Source: CAMPKL01 sp963817465 (GTDB lineage: Bacteria; Acidobacteriota; Terriglobia; Bryobacterales; UBA6623). From it: 64,000 bases of DNA. The notes under the pieces were generated by a model that was not told the origin of the DNA, did no database searches, and was given only the letters and a program-made list of their open reading frames with translations. The DNA lies in NCBI GenBank assembly GCA_963817465.1, contig CAWFOP010000007.1, positions 434,001 through 498,000 of the forward strand, read 5' to 3'. Below, piece by piece: positions 35,836 through 45,616 of the stretch (its first letter is position 1; every line of letters starts with the position of its first letter). The position numbers and the translations under genes were made by a program.

Positions 35836-36369
35836 ATGACCGTTCGGCAAACCGCCGCCCAAGAGAGGATTCGAGCCGCGTTCAAGCGTGGCGAACGGGC
35901 CTTGGCTTTGAGGCCGGCCATTGGGCAAGGCGTGGCGGCCACGCGAGTGCGAGTGATCGACGGCCTGGCTTGCGAAGTCGAGGAGGGCCCTTGGAAGCTC
36001 ACTGTCGACATGGGTCCCAAGGGGGGCGGCGGCGGCGCGGGGCCGAGTCCCGGCGTTTTGGGCAGAGGCGCCTTGGGAAGCTGCCTGGCGATGACCTACG
36101 TACGCTGGGCGGCGGCGTTGGGCGTGACGTTCGATTCACTCGAGGTGGAAGTGCAGGCCGACTACGACGCCCGCGGGGAGTACGGCTTCGAAGGTGTGAG
36201 CCCGGACTACAGCGAGGTGCGCTGCGTCGTGCGGGTCCGGAGCCCCGCGCCGGAAGCCGACGTACGGCGGGTTCTGGAAGCGGCGGAGGCGCACGCACCG
36301 TACCTCGAGGTGTTCCGGCGGCCGCAGGCGGTGCGTCGGGTCGTCCGGATCAACGAACCCGGGAGCTGA
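35836..36369 (+). CDS. OsmC-family protein
   Basis: The protein has 177 residues; AAGGAG nine bases upstream supports ATG 35836. The central MGPKGGGGGAGPSPGVLGRGALGSCLAMTYVRWAAALGV carries the single OsmC cysteine, at GSC. The C-terminal half has the second conserved region (EVRCVVRVRSPAPEADVRRVLEAAEAHAPYL), but the resolving cysteine usually found in the HCP/SCPV context is absent. OsmC/Ohr proteins reduce organic peroxides with two cysteines; with one, peroxidase activity is doubtful. It is 44 bases after the DUF4242 gene and 6 bases before the methyltransferase. Confidence 0.83.
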   Translation: MTVRQTAAQERIRAAFKRGERALALRPAIGQGVAATRVRVIDGLACEVEEGPWKLTVDMGPKGGGGGAGPSPGVLGRGALGSCLAMTYVRWAAALGVTFDSLEVEVQADYDARGEYGFEGVSPDYSEVRCVVRVRSPAPEADVRRVLEAAEAHAPYLEVFRRPQAVRRVVRINEPGS

Positions 36370-36374
36370 AGACG

Positions 36375-37199
36375 ATGGACGCACGGTTGCAAACTCGAAT
36401 TCAACGCTACGGCTGGGACAAGGCGTCGCCCTACTACGATACGCTTTGGCGGCGGCAGATCGAGCCCGCGCAGACGCGCCTGCTCGAGATGGCGGACTTG
36501 CAACCCGGCGAGACAGTGCTCGACGTTGCGTGCGGCACGGGCCTGGTGACCGCCCGAGCGGCGCGGGCCGTCAGTCCGGCCGGCAGCGTGATGGGAACCG
36601 ACCTTTCCGAGCAGATGCTGAACGCCGCCAGGAGGGATGCGGCCGGTCGAGACTCGTCTCACGTCGCATTTCGGCGCATGGACGCGGAGACGTTGGATTT
36701 CCGCGACGAATCGTTCGACGCGGCGCTGTGCTCGCTGGGGCTGATGTATTTCCCCGATCCGGGGGCCTCCCTCGCCGAGATGCGGCGCGTGCTAAAAGCA
36801 GGGGGGCGAGTTGCGGCGTCGGTGTGGGGCGCTCGGAACCGTTGCGGGTGGGCGGGGATCTTCCCCGTCGTCGACGAGCGCGTGAATACGGAGGTGTGCC
36901 CGCTGTTCTTTGGGCTGGGGACCGGAGAGTCGCTGCGGTATGCGTTTGAAGCGGCGGGCTTCGCCGACGTGGCGATCGAGCGGCTGACGACGACGCTGCA
37001 GTATGACTCGGCGGAAGAGGCATGCGGCGCCGCCTTCGCGGGGGGGCCGGTCGCGCTTGCGTACTCGCGATTCGACGATGCGACGCGGGAAGCGGCGCAC
37101 GCCGCGTATCTGGGGTCAATTGAACCTTATCGGACAGGGCGCGGGTACGAAATACCCGGAGAATTCGTGATCGGCCTCGGCCGGAGACAAGCCACGTAA
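36375..37199 (+). CDS. SAM-dependent class I methyltransferase
   Basis: ATG 36375, six bases after the OsmC stop, gives 274 residues. Motif I is ETVLDVACGTGLVTARAA, motif II GTDLSEQML, then FRRMDAETLDFRDESFDAALCSLGLMYFPDP and the post-II EMRRVLKAGGRVAASVWG. This is the Methyltransf_11 arrangement seen in UbiE-like enzymes. The substrate is unknown. The longer open frame upstream in the same phase overlaps the OsmC gene and is not likely to be coding. Confidence 0.87.
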   Translation: MDARLQTRIQRYGWDKASPYYDTLWRRQIEPAQTRLLEMADLQPGETVLDVACGTGLVTARAARAVSPAGSVMGTDLSEQMLNAARRDAAGRDSSHVAFRRMDAETLDFRDESFDAALCSLGLMYFPDPGASLAEMRRVLKAGGRVAASVWGARNRCGWAGIFPVVDERVNTEVCPLFFGLGTGESLRYAFEAAGFADVAIERLTTTLQYDSAEEACGAAFAGGPVALAYSRFDDATREAAHAAYLGSIEPYRTGRGYEIPGEFVIGLGRRQAT

Positions 37200-37338
37200 G
37201 CCCGCCAGTCCTATCGGAAAACAGGGGAAATGGTGTACAGTACGCGGGTGCGGTGATCCGGATTCGGATTCGCTCCTTCGCAGCCTGGGGGAGCCGGTTT
37301 TGGACCTAGATCTCGTACCGTCGGTCCGAAGCTGACAC

Positions 37339-38886
37339 ATGAATATCCTCCTCTATAACCCTGACAACGGAATCACGCGAAACTTCATGCCCCACCTCTG
37401 GATGTTTTTGCTCCAGAGGTTGACTCCGCCCGGCCACAAGGTTTTCTTGATCGACGGCAATGCGCGGCCGATGACCGAGGCCGAGCTTTGCGACTATATT
37501 CGCGAAAACGACATCGGCCTGGTCGGCATCGGCGCCATGACCCGCATGATCGCGCGCGCTTACAAGGTGGCCGAGGCCGTCCGCGCCATCGGCGTACCGG
37601 TAGTGATGGGCGGACCGCATGTGACTGAGGTGCCGGACGAGCCTTTGGGCCGGGACGGCGGGAAACGTTACGCCGACGCAATCGCCGTCGGAGAGGCCGA
37701 TAACACCTGGCCGCTGATCGTCGAGGACGCCGCCAACGGCCGGCTCAAAGAGCTCTACGAACCGGTTGACGCGGAAGGCAAGGAAGTAAAGCCGAGTCTG
37801 GAGGAGTATCCCGATATCGGCTGGACGGATCTCGACCTCGACCAGTTCAATATGGTTCCGAAGATGCTGCGGTCGCGGCTGAGCAGGCTTGGCGACGGAT
37901 GGGGTTCGTTCCGGGTGATTCCGATCGAGTCAGGGCGCGGCTGCCCCTACGGCTGCGAATTCTGCACCGTGACGGGATTCTTCGGCGACTCGCTGCGGTT
38001 TCGCTCGGATGAAAGCGTGGTGAGCGAGATGCTGCGGCTCAAGCGGCGCGCCCGGCGTGATCGCGGGCAAGTGGCGATCTTCTTTGTCGACGACAATTTC
38101 GCCATCAATCGCAAACGGACGAAGTCGCTGCTGCGCGCGATCATCGACGCCGACGCCCAACTGCCTTGGGTGGCCCAGATCAGCGCCAATCTGCTGCAAG
38201 ACACAGAGCTGGTGGACCTGATCGAGCAGGCCGGCGGCAAGTGGATCTTCATCGGGATGGAGTCGATCGACGAAGGCAACCTGAAGGATGTCAACAAGAG
38301 CTTCAACAAGCCCGAGACCTATCAGGGCGTGCTGGAGAGTCTGGCGGAGCGGAACATCTACGCCATCACGTCATTCATCTTCGGTATGGACAACGACACG
38401 ACGGGCGTGGCGGACCGCACGCTGTCGAAGATCGGGACGTGGCCCCCGGGGCTGCCCGTGTTCGGGCAGTTGACGCCGTTTCCGGCGACGCCGCTCTATG
38501 ACCGGCTGTTGGCGGCCGGCAGGCTCGACCGGCCGAAACATTGGATGGACTTCGCGCCTTTCGTGATGTGCCACACGCCGCTGAAGATGTCCATCGCCGA
38601 GGCGCGCACCGAAGTGGATCGCGCTTGGCGTCTGTCGTACAGCCCGCAGCGCAATCGCGAGGCGATCAGTTGGCTGAAGGGCAAGCCGGTGGGCGAGAGG
38701 ATTACGCATCTGCTGGCGCGTATCGCGTTCCGCGGGATCTACTTTCCGCAAGTGAGCCGGTTCCAGTGGCTCAGGGCGTTTGGCCAGAACTGGCGGCTGG
38801 GCTGGGAGCTGGGCATGCAGCTTTGGAGAACGCCGAAGAGGCGACCGCAGCCTGAGGTTGCACCCTCGGCTAGTAGCGCATCTTGA
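37339..38886 (+). CDS. B12-binding-like radical SAM protein
   Basis: The protein has 515 residues. The N-terminal ~150 residues form a cobalamin-binding-like Rossmann domain (IGLVGIGAMTRM, VPVVMGGPHVTEVPDE) but lack the DxHxxG ligand motif, so B12 would be bound base-off without a histidine or not at all. The radical SAM cluster motif CX3CX2C is C202, C206, C209 in GCPYGCEFC. The following FFGDSLRFRS and FVDDNFAINRKRTKSLL are usual for this class, and a helical C-terminal DUF4070-like region follows. Family members methylate or rearrange lipids, hopanoids and natural products; the substrate here is unknown. It lies 139 bases after the methyltransferase, and its end overlaps the converging TonB-like gene by 17 bases. 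Confidence 0.87.
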   Translation: MNILLYNPDNGITRNFMPHLWMFLLQRLTPPGHKVFLIDGNARPMTEAELCDYIRENDIGLVGIGAMTRMIARAYKVAEAVRAIGVPVVMGGPHVTEVPDEPLGRDGGKRYADAIAVGEADNTWPLIVEDAANGRLKELYEPVDAEGKEVKPSLEEYPDIGWTDLDLDQFNMVPKMLRSRLSRLGDGWGSFRVIPIESGRGCPYGCEFCTVTGFFGDSLRFRSDESVVSEMLRLKRRARRDRGQVAIFFVDDNFAINRKRTKSLLRAIIDADAQLPWVAQISANLLQDTELVDLIEQAGGKWIFIGMESIDEGNLKDVNKSFNKPETYQGVLESLAERNIYAITSFIFGMDNDTTGVADRTLSKIGTWPPGLPVFGQLTPFPATPLYDRLLAAGRLDRPKHWMDFAPFVMCHTPLKMSIAEARTEVDRAWRLSYSPQRNREAISWLKGKPVGERITHLLARIAFRGIYFPQVSRFQWLRAFGQNWRLGWELGMQLWRTPKRRPQPEVAPSASSAS

Positions 38887-41000
38887 TCGCGGGGTTGAGC
38901 TCGAACGGGATGCGTACGAGCGTCTCCACGGCGACTTTCTTACCCGCTTTGCGGGCCGGCTCGAAGCGCCACTTTTCGAGGGCTTCGCGGGCGGCTGCGT
39001 CCAGCCGGTCGTCGATGCTCTTCACCAGGTTCAAGTTGGTCATCGTGCCGTCCTCGCGGATCACGCAGTAAAACACGACCACGCCTTCGACCTTTTCGCG
39101 CACGGCGTCCGGGATGTATTTCGGATCGACCTTGATCTTCGGATAAGGAGGCGTGAGGTCGTCGTCTTTGAACGCGAGTCGGTCTTCCACATTGTCGCCG
39201 GGGCCGACCTTTTGGTTGTCGCCGAGCACGGCGAACTGCATCACCCAGTCGCCCTTATAGCTGGTCACGTTGGGCATGTTGACGGCAACGGTGTAGACAG
39301 GGCGGCCGACGAAGGGATCTTCGAGGTCGATGGCGCGGGGATCCGTGGATACGGCGATGGGCGGCGGCGGAAACTTCGTCAGGTCGCCAAGGCCGGCGTG
39401 ACGAGTGAAGCGCTCGAGGATGCCGGGCTCGCCCGAGCCGTCGCTCGCGGTCGTGGAAGGGGCATTACGCGGGCCGCTGATGGAGAGGTTGGGCACGCGG
39501 ACCGCAGCGGACGAAGGATCGGTCGAGCCGACCTTGCCGCCGCCGGGGCCGCCATCGGGACCGGCGGAGAAGCTGCCGCGCCGCTGCCCGTTCGGGAGCG
39601 CCTCGGGCAGCCGCTCGGCGGGATTGACGCTGACAGCGACTAGGTTTTCGTCGCCGCCGGTTCCGCCGGGCCGCTCGCCCGCGGAGGTCCCCGGCGACGG
39701 CGGCGGGGCGGGCGGGGCCTCGTCGCCGAACACGCCGGCGAGGGCGGCGCCGTCAGCGACCTTGCGGGTTGCGGCGATGACGCCTTCGAGGCTGGCGCCG
39801 CCGGCGATTTCGCGCAAGGACCGGCTCGGGGCGGGGCCTTCGCCGGCTTTGCTCTCGGCGCCTTGGTAGCGCAGGCGGGAAACGGGCTCGTATTGCGCGG
39901 CGTCCAGCCCCGGGCTCGCCGCCGTATCGGCGACTTCAGGAGCGGCTGCGGCTGCGACTTCGCCCAGTGCGCGGCGCCCAGGCGCCGGCTTGGGCGATCC
40001 TTCTTGCCCCGCTTGGTAGCGCAGGCGCGAAAGCTGCTGCAATTTCGAGACGCCGACATCGACTCCCGGCGCGCCGGCCGCGTTGGACAGCGCCGGAGCG
40101 TTGCTGTCGGCAATCGCTTCGCGCTGCGGCGTGGCGGTCGGCTGCCCGGTTCCGGGTTGATACCTCAGGCGCGCGGTCTGCTCGAATTTCGATGCGTCAA
40201 TGCCGGGAACCGCGGCGGCGGCGACACTTCGGCGCCTGCTCGGCGGTGAGGCTGGGCTTCTCGGGGGCCTGCGTGTCGCGTTGTCGGCCCTGGTAGCGCA
40301 GCCGAGCCAGTTCCTGGAACCGGGCGGCGTCAAGGGCGGCCTGCTGTTGGGCGGTAATCTCGGGCGCCGCTTCGGCATCGAGGGCGCGTTGGCTGGGCCG
40401 CTGCCGTTGTTCCCGCTCGCGCTGAAAACGCAGTTCCGGGTTCTTCTGCAGATCGGCGAGATCAAGTTTCACCGTCTGGACGGGCTCGACCCGCGGCGCC
40501 TCGAGCGGCGGCAGGCCCGCCGTGGAAGGGGCGGCGAGCCTCGGAGGCTGAACCGGCTCGAAGCGCGGCATTTCGACCTTGGGCGCTTTCCAGGAGACGA
40601 TGTTGGGTAGCGGGGTATCTTGCTGGATGACCTCGGGGGCGTCGGTGCGCACCATCTGACGCAGGCTTTGCGGGTTCGGGTCGTCGGCGTTGATCGTCTG
40701 GGGAAGCCGGAAGCGCGGTTTCGAAGCCGGCTTGTTGGGCTTCGGCTGCGGCGTTTCAGCCGGAGCTACGGCGGGCAACTCGGCCTTGGGCGGGTACCAC
40801 AGTAGCCTCTGACTGTCCTTTTCGAGAAGCTGCGCCACCCGCGGCTCGGGAAATTTTCGGGCGGAGGGCCGCGGATTGATGGAAAACGCCGCGGCTACGA
40901 CAGCCGTGTGAATCGTCAGGGACAGCAGGAACGAGCGGCCGGCGGTCGGTCGATTGACTTGCCAGTCGCTGAACGCAAACTCCCCTGCGCTCCGCCCCAT
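38870..41000 (-). CDS. TonB-like energy transducer with LRYQ repeats, frameshifted
   Basis: ATG 41000 begins a cytoplasmic stretch and one transmembrane helix (SFLLSLTIHTAVVAAAFSI), then a long Pro/Ala/Gln-rich periplasmic linker. The frame breaks near 40226: AEQAPK is followed by VAAAAVPGIDASKFEQ in the next frame, as if one T were extra. The linker contains four spaced copies of an element ending in LRYQ (LARLRYQG, TARLRYQP, LSRLRYQA, VSRLRYQG). The last ~110 residues are a TonB C-terminal domain: VEGVVVFYCVIREDGTMTNLNLVKSIDDRLDAAAREALEKWRFEPARKAGKKVAVETLVRIPFEL. Corrected length is about 709 residues. It would link the proton motive force or a scaffold to an outer-membrane receptor; no receptor is nearby. 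Confidence 0.8.
39855..40300 (-). repeat. Four spaced LRYQ-containing repeats in the TonB-like linker
   Basis: On the plus strand the element appears as TTGGTAGCGCAGGCG or close variants near 39861, 40011, 40157 and 40290. The unit is about 150 bases apart and is better conserved than the surrounding linker. Confidence 0.5.
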
Positions 41001-41051
41001 GTCTCCATTATCAAGGCGAATTCCGAAATGGGGAAGACAGTAGGGTGCGCG

Positions 41052-42212
41052 TTAGCCCGGAAGGTGTGCGGAGACACCTGTCGGGATGGGAGTCTGTTCT
41101 TCGATCTTGATGCCGAAACCTTCGAGGCCGACCACCTTGCGGGGGCGGTTCGTCAGCAGCCGGATGCGCTTTAGGCCCAAATCCAGCAGGATTTGAGCCC
41201 CGATGCCCGAACGGTACTGCAGCCGGCTTGCCGTACGGCCGGTTTTGGGACCGACGGTGTCGTCGAAGTCGACGTCGATTTTGGGCAACGGCGAGCCGGC
41301 GGCGTCGCTCAGCCCGAATCCGCGTTCGTCCGTATGCAGGTAGACGACGGCCCCGCGGCCTGCGGCGGCGATACGAGCCATAGCGCCCTCGATCAGCCCT
41401 CGTGAAGGGTGCTCCGCGGCGCAGAAGATGTCTCCGAAAAGATTCTTCGAGTGCATGCGGACGAGCGCAGGCTCTTCTCCGGCGAGGTCGCCCATGGTGA
41501 GAGCGATATGGGCGCCTGAGTCAATGAGGTTGCGGTAGGCGACCGCGCGAAAACGCCCGAAACGCGTCTCCACCTCGCCCTCGGCATAGCGCTCGACGAA
41601 CCTTTCATTCGCGATGCGGTAGCGAATCAGCTCAGCGACGCTGACCATCTTGAGCCGATGCGTCTTGCAGAACTCGAGCAGTTCCGGCACACGGGCCATC
41701 GTGCCGTCGTCGTTCATGATTTCGCAGATCACGCCGGCCGGGATCAGCCCGGCCATGCGCGCCAGATCCACGGAGGCCTCCGTCTGCCCCGCCCTCACGA
41801 GCACGCCGCCGTGTTGCGCGCGTAAGGGAGAAATGTGGCCGGGCCGAGCCAGATCGGCCGGGCCCGAGGCGGGGTCGATGGCGACCTGGATGGTGCGGGA
41901 GCGGTCAGCCGCCGAGATGCCGGTGGTGACCCCGACGGCGGCGTCGATCGGCTCGCAAAACGCCGTCCCGAGCAGGGCGGTGTTGTTGCGCGTCACCAGC
42001 GGGATGCGCAGGTGATCGAGCCTTTGCTCGGTCATCGCCAAGCAGATCAGCCCACGGCCATGCTTGGCCATGAAGTTGATGGCCTCGGGGGTGACCTTCT
42101 CGGCCGCCAAAGTCAGGTCGCCTTCGTTCTCGCGGTCCTCGTCGTCGACCACGACAATCGTGCGACCGGCGCGAAGCTCGTCGAGAGCTTCTTCAATCGA
42201 GGCGAAAGCCAT
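41052..42212 (-). CDS. ribB: RibBA-like: DHBP synthase fused to a degenerate GTP cyclohydrolase II domain (RibBX-like)
   Basis: The protein has 386 residues. The N-terminal half is 3,4-dihydroxy-2-butanone-4-phosphate synthase: DDEDRENEGDL metal site, HGRGLICLAM and HISPLRAQHGGVLVRAG. It has QTEASVDL where E. coli RibB has HTEA, a change I believe is common in RibBA proteins. The C-terminal half has the RibA outline, but the zinc cysteines of HSECLTG...RCDCG are gone; the region reads HSKNLFGDIFCAAEHPSRG. The catalytic QEGRGIGL reads TDERGFGL. This is the pattern of RibBX, in which the RibA-like domain is inactive. If so it supplies only the four-carbon precursor of riboflavin, and a separate RibA is needed elsewhere. 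Confidence 0.87.
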   Translation of the reverse strand: MAFASIEEALDELRAGRTIVVVDDEDRENEGDLTLAAEKVTPEAINFMAKHGRGLICLAMTEQRLDHLRIPLVTRNNTALLGTAFCEPIDAAVGVTTGISAADRSRTIQVAIDPASGPADLARPGHISPLRAQHGGVLVRAGQTEASVDLARMAGLIPAGVICEIMNDDGTMARVPELLEFCKTHRLKMVSVAELIRYRIANERFVERYAEGEVETRFGRFRAVAYRNLIDSGAHIALTMGDLAGEEPALVRMHSKNLFGDIFCAAEHPSRGLIEGAMARIAAAGRGAVVYLHTDERGFGLSDAAGSPLPKIDVDFDDTVGPKTGRTASRLQYRSGIGAQILLDLGLKRIRLLTNRPRKVVGLEGFGIKIEEQTPIPTGVSAHLPG

Positions 42213-42251
42213 CGCTACCCGAATTCTAACAATCGGGCGGCGAAATGATTG

Positions 42252-43004
42252 CTATGGCCTGAAATCGGCCGACCGCCGGAAGCGGCGCCTTCGCCGCAGA
42301 GCCACGGCGAATATCCCTCCTCCAAACAGAAGCAACGTCCCCGGCTCGGGAACGGTCGTCCGATAGTCGAACAAGTTGTCCACCGAGTCGAGCGTGACAA
42401 ATCCGACCGGCGCTTGAGCGCCGTCGGCGCTGGCCCCTCCGGTCAAGCTCAGCAACTCGTCGATCGTTATTTTCTGTCGAGGCGTGAAGAGGAAGCCGGT
42501 ATCCATCAGGTCCGGATCCGTGTCCGTAACGCTGGCGAGTGCCCCGTCATTGGTGATGGATTTACCAGAAAGGATGCTTCCGAATTTGAGAGCATTCGGG
42601 CTAAAACGAAATGGATTATTGAGAGCCGTAGTCGTGGAGATGAATTCGCTAAAGGGACGTTCGACGGTAAAGAAAAAGCGGTAGCTCACATTCAAATTGC
42701 CTTGCGCCGGCCCCGGGCCGCTCACCGTCCCGGTGGACTCGAAGTCTCCGGCAAAGCGCAGACCCACCTGGTTTGCCGCGGATAGGGGCGACACGGTGAT
42801 CTCGCCCGCGTCCAACGGCGTCGTGGTGATGGAACCGGTTGTGAACAGGTCGAACTCGCTGAAAACGGCGCCGTCGATCTCGCATTCAAATCCTGCGACG
42901 AGATAGGCGCTAAGCGACGCTGAAGTACAGAGCGGAGCGGCGCTGACAGCCGCCGTGGACGCTACTGCGACAAACAGGATCCGGACCGACACAGGCGTAG
43001 ACAT
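42252..43004 (-). CDS. PEP-CTERM sorting-signal protein
   Basis: The protein has 250 residues; AGGAGG eight bases upstream supports ATG 43004. An N-terminal signal peptide ends near VSA|AP. A beta-rich domain with two cysteines (PLCTSA, FECEID) follows. The C-terminus is a textbook PEP-CTERM tail: VPEPGTLLLFGGGIFAVALRRRRR, the motif recognised by exosortase/EpsH. The protein is probably exported, cleaved and anchored or released with exopolysaccharide. No exosortase gene is in the window. Confidence 0.88.
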   Translation of the reverse strand: MSTPVSVRILFVAVASTAAVSAAPLCTSASLSAYLVAGFECEIDGAVFSEFDLFTTGSITTTPLDAGEITVSPLSAANQVGLRFAGDFESTGTVSGPGPAQGNLNVSYRFFFTVERPFSEFISTTTALNNPFRFSPNALKFGSILSGKSITNDGALASVTDTDPDLMDTGFLFTPRQKITIDELLSLTGGASADGAQAPVGFVTLDSVDNLFDYRTTVPEPGTLLLFGGGIFAVALRRRRRFRRSADFRP

Positions 43005-43135
43005 TCGCTAGTCCTCCTGCAAAAAATCCGGGCGCGAGGGAAAAGATTATTGATCCTCCCCGCAGCCAAGACTATCACAGGAACGCGCTGAATCAACAAA
43101 AAATCCACGCGCTTTGGGTCCACGAAGGGCCGCCT

Positions 43136-45616
43136 CTACTCATAGCGCAAAGCCTGTTGCGGCTCGAGACGCGCGGCGCGGACCGCGGCCGGCAAGCCCG
43201 CCGCCAATCCGGCCAGCCCGATCAGCAGCGCCGCGAGCGACAAGCTCGCGACGTCGCGCGGCGAGACGCCGTGCAGCAGGCTCGCCACCAGCGGCCCCAA
43301 GGCGACCGCGGCGACCAAGCCGATCACGCCGCCGACCACCATCAAGGTCAACGACTCTCGCAGCACCAAGCCGAGCAGCTGGCCCGATTGCGCGCCCAGC
43401 GCCTTGCGGACGCCGAACTCGTTCGTACGGCGGCCGACCGCATAGCTGGTCACGCCGTACAGGCCGATGCCCGCGAGCAGGGTCGCCAGGACGGCGAAGG
43501 CTATGGTCAGGTTCGACAGCAGCCGCTCGATGCGGACGTCGCGGTTGACGCGGTCGGTCATCGTTTGCGTCTCGCGGATCGGCAACTCGGGCGCCGCCTC
43601 CTCGATCGCCGCCTTGACGCCGGCCGCCAGGGCGCCCGGGGAACCTTTCGCGCGTACGACGATGCCGCGTACGAAATCGGGAGTTTGGTAGACCGACTGA
43701 TACAAGACCGGCTGTTCCTGTTGGTGGAAGCCGTAATACTTCGTCTTGTCCACCACGCCGACGATCTCGAAGGTTTGATCCTCCAGCTTCACGCGGCCCC
43801 CGATCGCCGAACCGCCGGAAAAGAAGCGTTTGGCGAACACCGTATCCACGTCGATGGCCGGCAAGGAGCCCTCTCGGTCGCTGTCGTCGAGCAGGCGTCC
43901 TTGGAGCAAACGCATCCCGAGAGTCTCGAAATACTCCGGAGTGATTCGGATGACGTTTGTGCTGGCGTCTTCGTCGGGCTGGGTTTCGCGGCCCTCAATC
44001 TCGAAGCTGCTCGAACGCCGCGCGCCCGTGATCGGAGGGAAAAGCACCATCGCCGATCGTTCCACGCCGGGAACGGCGTCGATGCGGTCCAGCAAGCCGC
44101 GATAGAGCGCATCGAGGTTCTTCTCCTCGTAACCGCCCCCGCGCACGTCGACTTCGTAAGCCAGCAGCCGGTCGACATCGAAGCCGACGTCCTCATGGCG
44201 CAGCGAATCGAGACTTTGCAGGAAGAGTCCGGCGCCGGCCAACAGCACGACGGCGAGCGCCGCCTGCGCGCCGACCAGAATACGCTGAATCCCGCCGCGC
44301 GCGCCTTCGACCGCGCCGCGGCCGCCGACCTGCAGCGCCGAGGTCAGCGTCACCCGGCCGGCCCGCAGCGCCGGGACCAATCCGAACAGCACGCCGGTGA
44401 GGGTCGCAACGCCGAAGGTGAACGCCAAAGTCCGGCCTTGGATGGCGATATCGAGCGGAAACCCGTCGTTGCCGGACATCAACGCCACAAGGACATCGCG
44501 CGCCCAACTCGCCGCCGCCAGGCCGACGACGCCGCCGGCGAGCGACAGCATAAGGCTTTCGGTCAGCAGTTGGCGAATCAAGCGCATCCGTCCGGCGCCG
44601 AGGGCCAAGCGCACGCCGATCTCGCGGCGGCGGCTCGACGCGCGCGCAATCAACAGGTTCGCCACATTCGCACAGGCGATCAGCAACACCAAGCCGGTGA
44701 CAGCCAGCAGCAGCGTGAGCGGACTATGCAGCTCATCGAGATCGGTGAAGCCGTGCGAGCCCGGCCGCAACGTCAAACGCGCTTCGGCCACGGCCCTGTC
44801 GAATTCCTCTTGCGACAGCTCGGTCGGTTCGGCGCGGACGATCTGCTCCCACAAAACCGCCAGTGATGCCTCGGCTTGCTCGATCGTCACGCCTGGCTTC
44901 ATCCGTCCGAACAGCAGGAAGTGGCTCGTCCCCGGGTCATCGAGCAGCGAGTCCATGCGCGTGATCTGCATCTGCATGGTCAGCGGAACCCAGATGTCGG
45001 GCTCCGAGCCGATGCGCTCGCCGTGAAACGCCGCCGGTGCGACGCCAATAACGGTATACGTCAGCCCGTTAAGCGAGATCCCGTCGCCCACGACATCGCT
45101 GCGGCCGCCGAAGCGCTTTTGCCAAAAGCCGTAGCTCAAAACCGCCAGCGGACTCGTCCCTATGTTGCCGATATCGCTCGGCTCGAGCAGCCGTCCCAGC
45201 CGCGGCTTAACGCCCAGCGTGCGAAAGTAGTTGCCGCTCACCAGCACCGTGTCGACCGCCTCCGGCGAGGTCGCGTCCTCGCGCAGATAAGCGGTCCAGT
45301 TCAGGCTGCCCACCGCCGCCAAGTCGGTCAGCACATCGTTCTTCTCGGCGAGCTCGAGATAGCGCGGATACGAGAACAAGTAGGTCACGGGCCGGTCGCT
45401 GCCGTTGATGCCGCGCGCTCCGCCAGGTCCCAGACCAACCAACTCCTCGGGCTTCTCGACCGGCAGCGAACGGAGCATCACGGCGTCCATTAGGCTGAAA
45501 ATCGCCGTGTTCGCGCCGATGCCCAACGCCAGCGACAGCACAGCCGCGGCGGTAAATCCCGGACTTTTGACCAGCATCCTGAGTCCGAAGCGAAAGTCCT
45601 GCAGAAGTCCGTTCAT
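43136..45616 (-). CDS. ABC transporter permease, acidobacterial duplicated orphan type (ADOP, MacB/FtsX-like)
   Basis: The chosen ATG 45616 has GGAG seven bases upstream and gives 826 residues; the frame is open further back but the extra part is non-homologous. It begins MNGLLQDFRFGLRMLVKSPGFTAAAVLSLALGIGANTAIFSLMDAVMLRSLP, the ADOP hallmark. A large MacB periplasmic domain is followed by an FtsX domain (LLLAVTGLVLLIACANVANLLIARASSRRREIGVRLALGAG), then a second copy of both (SYAVGRRTNEFGVRKALGAQ). No ATPase gene is adjacent, as expected for this orphan type, so partner and substrate are unknown. Such genes are greatly expanded in Acidobacteria. Confidence 0.92.
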   Translation of the reverse strand: MNGLLQDFRFGLRMLVKSPGFTAAAVLSLALGIGANTAIFSLMDAVMLRSLPVEKPEELVGLGPGGARGINGSDRPVTYLFSYPRYLELAEKNDVLTDLAAVGSLNWTAYLREDATSPEAVDTVLVSGNYFRTLGVKPRLGRLLEPSDIGNIGTSPLAVLSYGFWQKRFGGRSDVVGDGISLNGLTYTVIGVAPAAFHGERIGSEPDIWVPLTMQMQITRMDSLLDDPGTSHFLLFGRMKPGVTIEQAEASLAVLWEQIVRAEPTELSQEEFDRAVAEARLTLRPGSHGFTDLDELHSPLTLLLAVTGLVLLIACANVANLLIARASSRRREIGVRLALGAGRMRLIRQLLTESLMLSLAGGVVGLAAASWARDVLVALMSGNDGFPLDIAIQGRTLAFTFGVATLTGVLFGLVPALRAGRVTLTSALQVGGRGAVEGARGGIQRILVGAQAALAVVLLAGAGLFLQSLDSLRHEDVGFDVDRLLAYEVDVRGGGYEEKNLDALYRGLLDRIDAVPGVERSAMVLFPPITGARRSSSFEIEGRETQPDEDASTNVIRITPEYFETLGMRLLQGRLLDDSDREGSLPAIDVDTVFAKRFFSGGSAIGGRVKLEDQTFEIVGVVDKTKYYGFHQQEQPVLYQSVYQTPDFVRGIVVRAKGSPGALAAGVKAAIEEAAPELPIRETQTMTDRVNRDVRIERLLSNLTIAFAVLATLLAGIGLYGVTSYAVGRRTNEFGVRKALGAQSGQLLGLVLRESLTLMVVGGVIGLVAAVALGPLVASLLHGVSPRDVASLSLAALLIGLAGLAAGLPAAVRAARLEPQQALRYE

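Noticed and set aside
43157..44866. 569-codon open frame opposite the ABC permease
   Set aside because: It is the antisense shadow of a clear permease, rich in Gln, Arg, His and Asp, with no domain.
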